A DNA stretch of 10,045 bases from NCBI GenBank assembly GCA_902783065.1, contig CACZPV010000108.1, positions 1 through 10,045 of the forward strand. Direction: 5' to 3'. The first letter of the stretch is position 1. Each line of letters begins with the position of its first letter. Below the pieces are notes generated by a model. The model was not told the DNA's origin and ran no database searches. It saw only the letters and a program-made list of their open reading frames with translations. Shown here one piece after another: positions 7,941 to 10,045 of this stretch. A program made the position numbers and the translations under genes. The DNA comes from an uncultured Ruminococcus sp. GTDB taxonomy: Bacteria > Bacillota > Clostridia > Oscillospirales > Acutalibacteraceae.

Positions 7941-8086
7941 GCGAGTTGTCCGCCAGCCGCAGCCGTCCAATACACATCCTTTCCCAATGGAAAGGGGGCA
8001 GGGAATAGGTGAAAGAAGCGTACCTGTCAGGCGATTTTAAAAATGACGAGTTGTCCGTCCGCTGCAAGCGGGCGGACAACTTTTTT
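7941..8086 (+). ncRNA. Candidate structured small RNA ending in an intrinsic terminator
   Basis: A textbook terminator at 8050-8086 stands more than 590 bp past the nearest + strand gene, and a gene on the opposite strand intervenes. It therefore probably ends a transcript born nearby. Upstream, 7978-7984 and 7989-7995 form a perfect 7-bp hairpin with a CAAT loop. 7945-7954 (GTTGTCCGCC) is a perfect complement of 8071-8080, the terminator's own 3' arm. The RNA could thus close into one long domain or form the terminator, but not both at once. CGAGTTGTCCG occurs at 7942-7952 and again at 8047-8057. A TACAAT at 7902-7907 could be a -10 element, but I see no good -35. The segment is more GC-rich than its surroundings, as structured RNA genes often are in AT-rich genomes. 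I do not recognise the family; the 5' end is a guess. Confidence 0.5.
8050..8086 (+). terminator. Intrinsic terminator of the candidate small RNA
   Basis: Arms 8050-8062 and 8068-8080 pair over 13 positions, with one G-U wobble, around a TGCAA loop, and six T residues follow (8081-8086). On the opposite strand there is no comparable T-run, so it acts rightwards. Confidence 0.85.
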
Positions 8087-8351
8087 GATTTGCGATTAAA
8101 CTTATTTTAATGCCTGATAACAAAACATATAACCTTTGCAGTCAGATTTCCTCAATACGTTTTTTGCTTTGAATCACAATAATATTATCTCTCATTTTTA
8201 ATAAAATATTACATAATATAGTTTAATTTATCCCGATTCCTTCGCTTATTCTTGGAAAAACAGCATTTGCAAAAATTCTTGTCATTTACCGTTATTATCA
8301 CCTCATGTAATAATATAACACTAATAAAATAAACAATGAAATTAAATACAA
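8087..8351. other. AT-rich stretch without a recognisable gene
   Basis: No open frame of useful length with a ribosome binding site is present on either strand. The longest suggestive item is a 17-codon frame on the - strand (8142-8195) without a Shine-Dalgarno sequence. No clear hairpin terminator for the leftward regulator gene that ends at 8352 was found. The stretch may be decayed sequence. Confidence 0.5.
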
Positions 8352-8534
8352 TCATTTGATTACAACGTTTTCAATCCCATATTCTAATATCATATTTATT
8401 AGCTCGTTTCTTGAATAATTACATTCTTTTGCAATATCGTCCAGAGAATCGAGAATTTCCTGTCGAATACGAACCGTAATAACCTTTGTTCCGTCCTCTC
8501 CTCTTTTTCTTATTATCAATGGCTTATCACCCAT
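8352..8534 (-). CDS. Small ribbon-helix-helix (Arc/CopG-type) DNA-binding protein
   Basis: This 60-aa protein has the layout of a ribbon-helix-helix repressor: a basic N-terminal arm (RKRGEDG), a beta strand TKVITVRI at 16-23 that would insert into the major groove, helix A at about 24-37 (QEILDSLDDIAKEC), the turn NYSR, and helix B at about 41-55 (NELINMILEYGI). Such proteins bind operators as dimers of dimers. AAAAGGGG lies 8 nt upstream of ATG. It diverges from the small-membrane-protein operon starting at 8736, and overlapping promoters lie between them. The likely role is autorepression plus control of that operon. Similar short proteins (MxDKPLIIRKRGEDG type) are, from memory, frequent on integrative and conjugative elements of Clostridia, so a mobile origin is possible. 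That link is inference. Confidence 0.85.
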   Translation of the reverse strand: MGDKPLIIRKRGEDGTKVITVRIRQEILDSLDDIAKECNYSRNELINMILEYGIENVVIK

Positions 8535-8592
8535 TTAAAAAACCCCTTTTATCAGATTGTTACAAAATAATTCAATTTGTATTAATTTTATC

Positions 8593-8622
8593 TTGACAAT
8601 TACATAAATTATATGTTACAAT
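8593..8622 (+). promoter_or_regulatory. Strong sigma-A-type promoter for the small-protein operon
   Basis: TTGACA at 8593-8598 and TACAAT at 8617-8622 are 18 nt apart, with an extended -10 TG at 8614-8615. Transcription would start near 8629, giving a leader of about 107 nt before the 27-aa gene. An interrupted dyad ACATA-N5-TATGT (8602-8616) lies between the two boxes and is a good place for a repressor to bind. The 8-nt inverted pair AATTTGTA (8574-8581) and TACAAATT (8639-8646) flanks the promoter. Confidence 0.75.
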
Positions 8623-8636
8623 ATGAATGAATTGAA
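8608..8636 (-). promoter_or_regulatory. Likely promoter of the ribbon-helix-helix gene, overlapping the rightward promoter
   Basis: Read leftwards, a perfect TATAAT (plus-strand 8608-8613) lies 17 nt after TTCAAT (8631-8636). The start would be near 8601, about 66 nt before the coding region. Its -10 box falls inside the spacer of the rightward promoter, so polymerases and any operator-bound regulator would compete for the same 30 bp. Confidence 0.5.
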
Positions 8637-8735
8637 ACTACAAATTAATATATAATTGTAATACATAATAATTAAAATATGTATTTCGAGGAAAATAATA
8701 AGTGTATATGTCTGATTACATAAGGAGGCTATGAA

Positions 8736-8819
8736 ATGAATAAAAAAGGTGAAAAAAGCGGTTTTGGCACTATTGTTTTAGCAATTATTGTCGCTGTATT
8801 AATTCTGATGTTTGTATGA
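8736..8819 (+). CDS. 27-aa single-span membrane peptide
   Basis: This short gene encodes a lysine-rich head (MNKKGEKSG) followed by one hydrophobic segment from about residue 10 to the end (FGTIVLAIIVAVLILMFV), expected to insert in the membrane with the basic N-terminus inside. A perfect AAGGAGG at 8722-8728 lies 7 nt before ATG 8736. The nearer ATG at 8731 is only 2 nt away and runs into a stop after one codon. Its TGA overlaps the start of the next gene (ATGA at 8816-8819), which has no ribosome binding site of its own, so the two are probably translationally coupled. Size and layout recall small membrane subunits or type I toxin peptides, but the coupling favours a subunit or translation-leader role. 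Family not recognised. Confidence 0.75.
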   Translation: MNKKGEKSGFGTIVLAIIVAVLILMFV

Positions 8820-9151
8820 AAAGCGATCTTTCTGTTATTGAAGTAGTCGCAGTACTTTATCTGATTAACCAATCGGTAAAAAATAATGTTAATGTTGAAT
8901 TTATCGGCAGTTTTCTCAGGTGTTATTTTAATGATATTATCTGCGGAATTGCATTTCCGGCTTATTGTGATTTGCTGCTCAGAACAAAAAACAAATCACT
9001 TGATAAACTTTGGAAAATAGTATTGCTGCTCTTTATTTGCGGAATAGCATGGGAAATAGTTCCTGTTATCTTTTTTAATCATGGAGTATCGGATGTCTTT
9101 GACATTGTTTGTTACATTGTCGGAGGTATGCTTTACTATTTTATTCAATAG
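8816..9151 (+). CDS. Small multi-pass membrane protein, VanZ-like pattern
   Basis: The 111-aa protein has about three or four hydrophobic segments: IEVVAVLYLIN near 8-18, IICGIAFPAYCDLLL near 41-55, IVLLLFICGIAWEIVPVIFF near 69-88, and VFDIVCYIVGGMLYYFIQ at the end. The ordering of a conserved ND pair (FND), then WE, then D-x-x-D-x-x-x-Y-x-x-G in the last segment resembles small VanZ-like membrane proteins, but I cannot assign the family with certainty. The start codon overlaps the stop of the 27-aa gene by 4 nt (ATGA) and lacks a Shine-Dalgarno sequence, so its translation depends on the upstream peptide. A strong AGGAGG overlaps its stop codon (9150-9155), preparing for the next gene. Substrate or function unknown. 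Confidence 0.85.
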   Translation: MKSDLSVIEVVAVLYLINQSVKNNVNVEFIGSFLRCYFNDIICGIAFPAYCDLLLRTKNKSLDKLWKIVLLLFICGIAWEIVPVIFFNHGVSDVFDIVCYIVGGMLYYFIQ

Positions 9152-9165
9152 GAGGTTAAAAAATC

Positions 9166-9172
9166 AAGGAGG
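9166..9172 (+). promoter_or_regulatory. Ribosome binding site pointing to an AUA start
   Basis: AAGGAGG is 7 nt before ATA at 9180. A second site, AGGAGG at 9150-9155, is 7 nt before ATC at 9163, which opens a frame that closes after six codons. Two strong sites with ideal spacing before near-start codons, and no standard start, is unusual. Confidence 0.6.
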
Positions 9173-9179
9173 TAGTTAT

Positions 9180-9392
9180 ATAGATAATAATACGATCTAT
9201 CTGTTACCTGAAAAGCTGATTGCGATGATTGTTATCGTCTTTGTTGTAGTATTCGGTTTTATAATAGCTGTATCGTCGAACGGAAACAGGTCTTTAAACT
9301 GCAGTGGAATAAGCGGTATTAATTTGTGCTTGGCTTGTTATAGCAATCCGAGATATAACGGTCAGCTTTGTAAGTTTTGTTATTCCGAATAG
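9180..9392 (+). CDS. Membrane-anchored protein with two CxxC pairs, apparent AUA start
   Basis: The frame encodes one membrane segment (LIAMIVIVFVVVFGFIIAVSS) followed by a short tail with two cysteine pairs, CLACYSNPRYNGQLCKFC, a probable zinc ribbon. Charge and order suggest the cysteines face outside, though topology is uncertain. A perfect AAGGAGG at 9166-9172 is followed, after the same 7-nt spacing as in the 27-aa gene, by ATA at 9180 and not by ATG, GTG or TTG. No ordinary start occurs in frame near this site. Alternatives are ATG at 9081 or 9093 (the latter with GGAG 6 nt before it), which would overlap the upstream gene by about 60-70 nt out of frame, or ATG at 9225, lacking a Shine-Dalgarno sequence and removing the first 15 residues before the membrane segment. 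A mutated start that weakens the gene is also possible. No family recognised. Confidence 0.6.
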   Translation: MDNNTIYLLPEKLIAMIVIVFVVVFGFIIAVSSNGNRSLNCSGISGINLCLACYSNPRYNGQLCKFCYSE

Positions 9393-9429
9393 CTAATAAA
9401 TCATTAATCTTTTATAAGGGGCGAAAATT

Positions 9430-9765
9430 ATGAAAAAAATACTGTGTTCAATAATATTGACAGGATTATGTATAACTCTTACAGCATGTTCTTCATCCAG
9501 CGTTAAAAGCAGTTCTTCAAATTCGGAGAGCAGCTACTACAGCAGTTCAAACTATGAGGAAAGCAGTTACAAAAGCAACTATGAAGAAAGCAGTTATCAT
9601 TCAGAATCATCATTAGGTTATAAAACAACAACAGGAGCTAAAAAAACCTGCATAGCATGCGGCGGAACAGGGGTTATCAGACAATATGCTACAAATGACC
9701 CGTATGACCCGGGATATTTGATGGAATGTGTTGCTTGTCACGGAAAAGGATATTATTACGAATAA
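9430..9765 (+). CDS. Serine-rich lipoprotein with DnaJ-like zinc motif
   Basis: The 111-aa precursor starts with a classical lipoprotein signal (MKK, hydrophobic core, lipobox LTAC at 17-20), so C20 should be lipidated and the protein anchored on the outer face of the cytoplasmic membrane. Residues 21-64 are a Ser/Tyr/Glu linker with a repeated YEESSY-type unit. Residues about 73-107 hold CIACGGTG and CVACHGKG, two CxxCxGxG motifs spaced as in half of a DnaJ central zinc finger, which would bind one zinc ion. AAGGGG at 9416-9421 lies 8 nt before ATG. It is the last gene of the cassette, 37 bp after the CxxC-pair gene and directly before a strong terminator. In DnaJ this motif binds unfolded protein or acts in thiol exchange; outside the cell its job is unknown. 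Confidence 0.88.
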   Translation: MKKILCSIILTGLCITLTACSSSSVKSSSSNSESSYYSSSNYEESSYKSNYEESSYHSESSLGYKTTTGAKKTCIACGGTGVIRQYATNDPYDPGYLMECVACHGKGYYYE

Positions 9766-9766
9766 T

Positions 9767-9820
9767 AAAAAACGAGGACACCAAACATATCAAACGATAT
9801 GAATAGTGTTCTCGTTTTTT
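9767..9820. terminator. Strong bidirectional intrinsic terminator
   Basis: Arms 9767-9781 and 9806-9820 pair over 15 positions (six A-T pairs, then CGAG-ACAC with one G-U wobble). The outer ends supply a T-run on both strands. The interior contains a second perfect hairpin, CATATC (9786-9791) with GATATG (9796-9801) around AAAC. It begins 1 bp after the lipoprotein stop codon and would also stop leftward transcription from the rubrerythrin-family gene. Confidence 0.85.
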
Positions 9821-9868
9821 ATTTGTTTTATTAATATAAACTGAAAGCTTTAAATTTCAGCTGCAATC

Positions 9869-10045
9869 TCATTCACCAAAATATCTCTTTAACAAACCGT
9901 TGAAACCTGCTCCGTGTCTTGCTTCGTCCTTAGCCATTTCGTGAACGGTATCATGAATAGCGTCAAGGTCAAGTTTCTTCGCTCTTTTGGCAAGGTCAAA
10001 CTTGCCTTCACAAGCTCCCTGCTCTGCGGCAACTCTGAGTTCAAG
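9869..10045 (-). CDS. Rubrerythrin-family peroxidase, C-terminal part (5' end outside window)
   Basis: Fifty-nine codons reach the right edge in frame. The tail reads [20 protein letters not shown], then [18 protein letters not shown] and GLLKRYFGE. The EARH segment carries a glutamate and histidine of the di-iron site, and the [36 protein letters not shown] block is typical of rubrerythrins. The protein ends right after the ferritin-like domain without a C-terminal rubredoxin. This fits a reverse-type rubrerythrin (rubredoxin at the N-terminus, NADH-dependent peroxidase) or a rubredoxin-less form; the missing 5' part would decide. These cytoplasmic enzymes reduce hydrogen peroxide in anaerobes. 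It is transcribed towards the cassette and shares its terminator. Confidence 0.93.
   Translation of the reverse strand, partial: LELRVAAEQGACEGKFDLAKRAKKLDLDAIHDTVHEMAKDEARHGAGFNGLLKRYFGE

Noticed and set aside
8142..8195. 17-codon - strand frame beginning MRDNIIVIQSKKRIEEI.
   Set aside because: It looks protein-like but has no Shine-Dalgarno sequence and no neighbouring continuation in another frame.
9841..9860. Hairpin CTGAAA / TTTCAG as a separate terminator of the rubrerythrin-family gene.
   Set aside because: The stem is only 6 bp and AT-rich with a poor T-tract; the strong bidirectional terminator next to it is sufficient.

Overview
The window is AT-rich, with strong AGGAGG-type ribosome binding sites, a spore-germination-type SpoVA protein, a rubrerythrin and Gram-positive wall-polymer genes. 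This fits an anaerobic spore-forming-lineage Firmicute of the Clostridia. The style resembles Ruminococcus and other Oscillospiraceae, but that assignment is inference; no rRNA or tRNA is present to anchor it.

Left part (1-3461): two tandem genes on the + strand share a family-2 glycosyltransferase module. The first is cut by the window edge and ends after that module. The second (891 aa) continues into a CDP-glycerol:glycerophosphotransferase domain of the TagF type. Together they look like part of a surface polysaccharide or teichoic-acid-like polymer locus. A 216-bp gap with strong RNA hairpin potential (3511-3643) separates them from a 955-aa protein made of an unrecognised N-terminal domain, a long acidic linker and about 20 MORN repeats (3678-6545).

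Middle (6546-8351): a 164-bp leader carrying repeated ATAGTA motifs leads to a leaderless Amidase_3 cell-wall amidase with a C-terminal SH3b domain (6710-7450). It converges on a stand-alone spoVAE-like gene on the - strand (7460-7813). The following 538 bp contain no convincing protein gene. They hold a candidate small RNA that ends in an excellent + strand terminator (8050-8086), and its 5' end can pair perfectly with the terminator's 3' arm. An AT-rich stretch without evident genes follows.

Right part (8352-9820): a self-contained cassette. A 60-aa ribbon-helix-helix regulator (- strand) diverges from four small + strand genes across a compact region with two overlapping promoters. The four genes encode a 27-aa membrane peptide (too short for normal gene calling), an overlapping 111-aa membrane protein, a membrane-anchored protein with two CxxC pairs that appears to start at AUA, and a serine-rich lipoprotein with a DnaJ-like pair of CxxCxGxG motifs. 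A very strong bidirectional terminator closes the cassette. This cassette is the best candidate for an undescribed system: a regulated membrane/lipoprotein module with two different predicted zinc-binding domains, presumably at or outside the membrane. At the right edge is the C-terminal end of a rubrerythrin-family peroxidase gene on the - strand.
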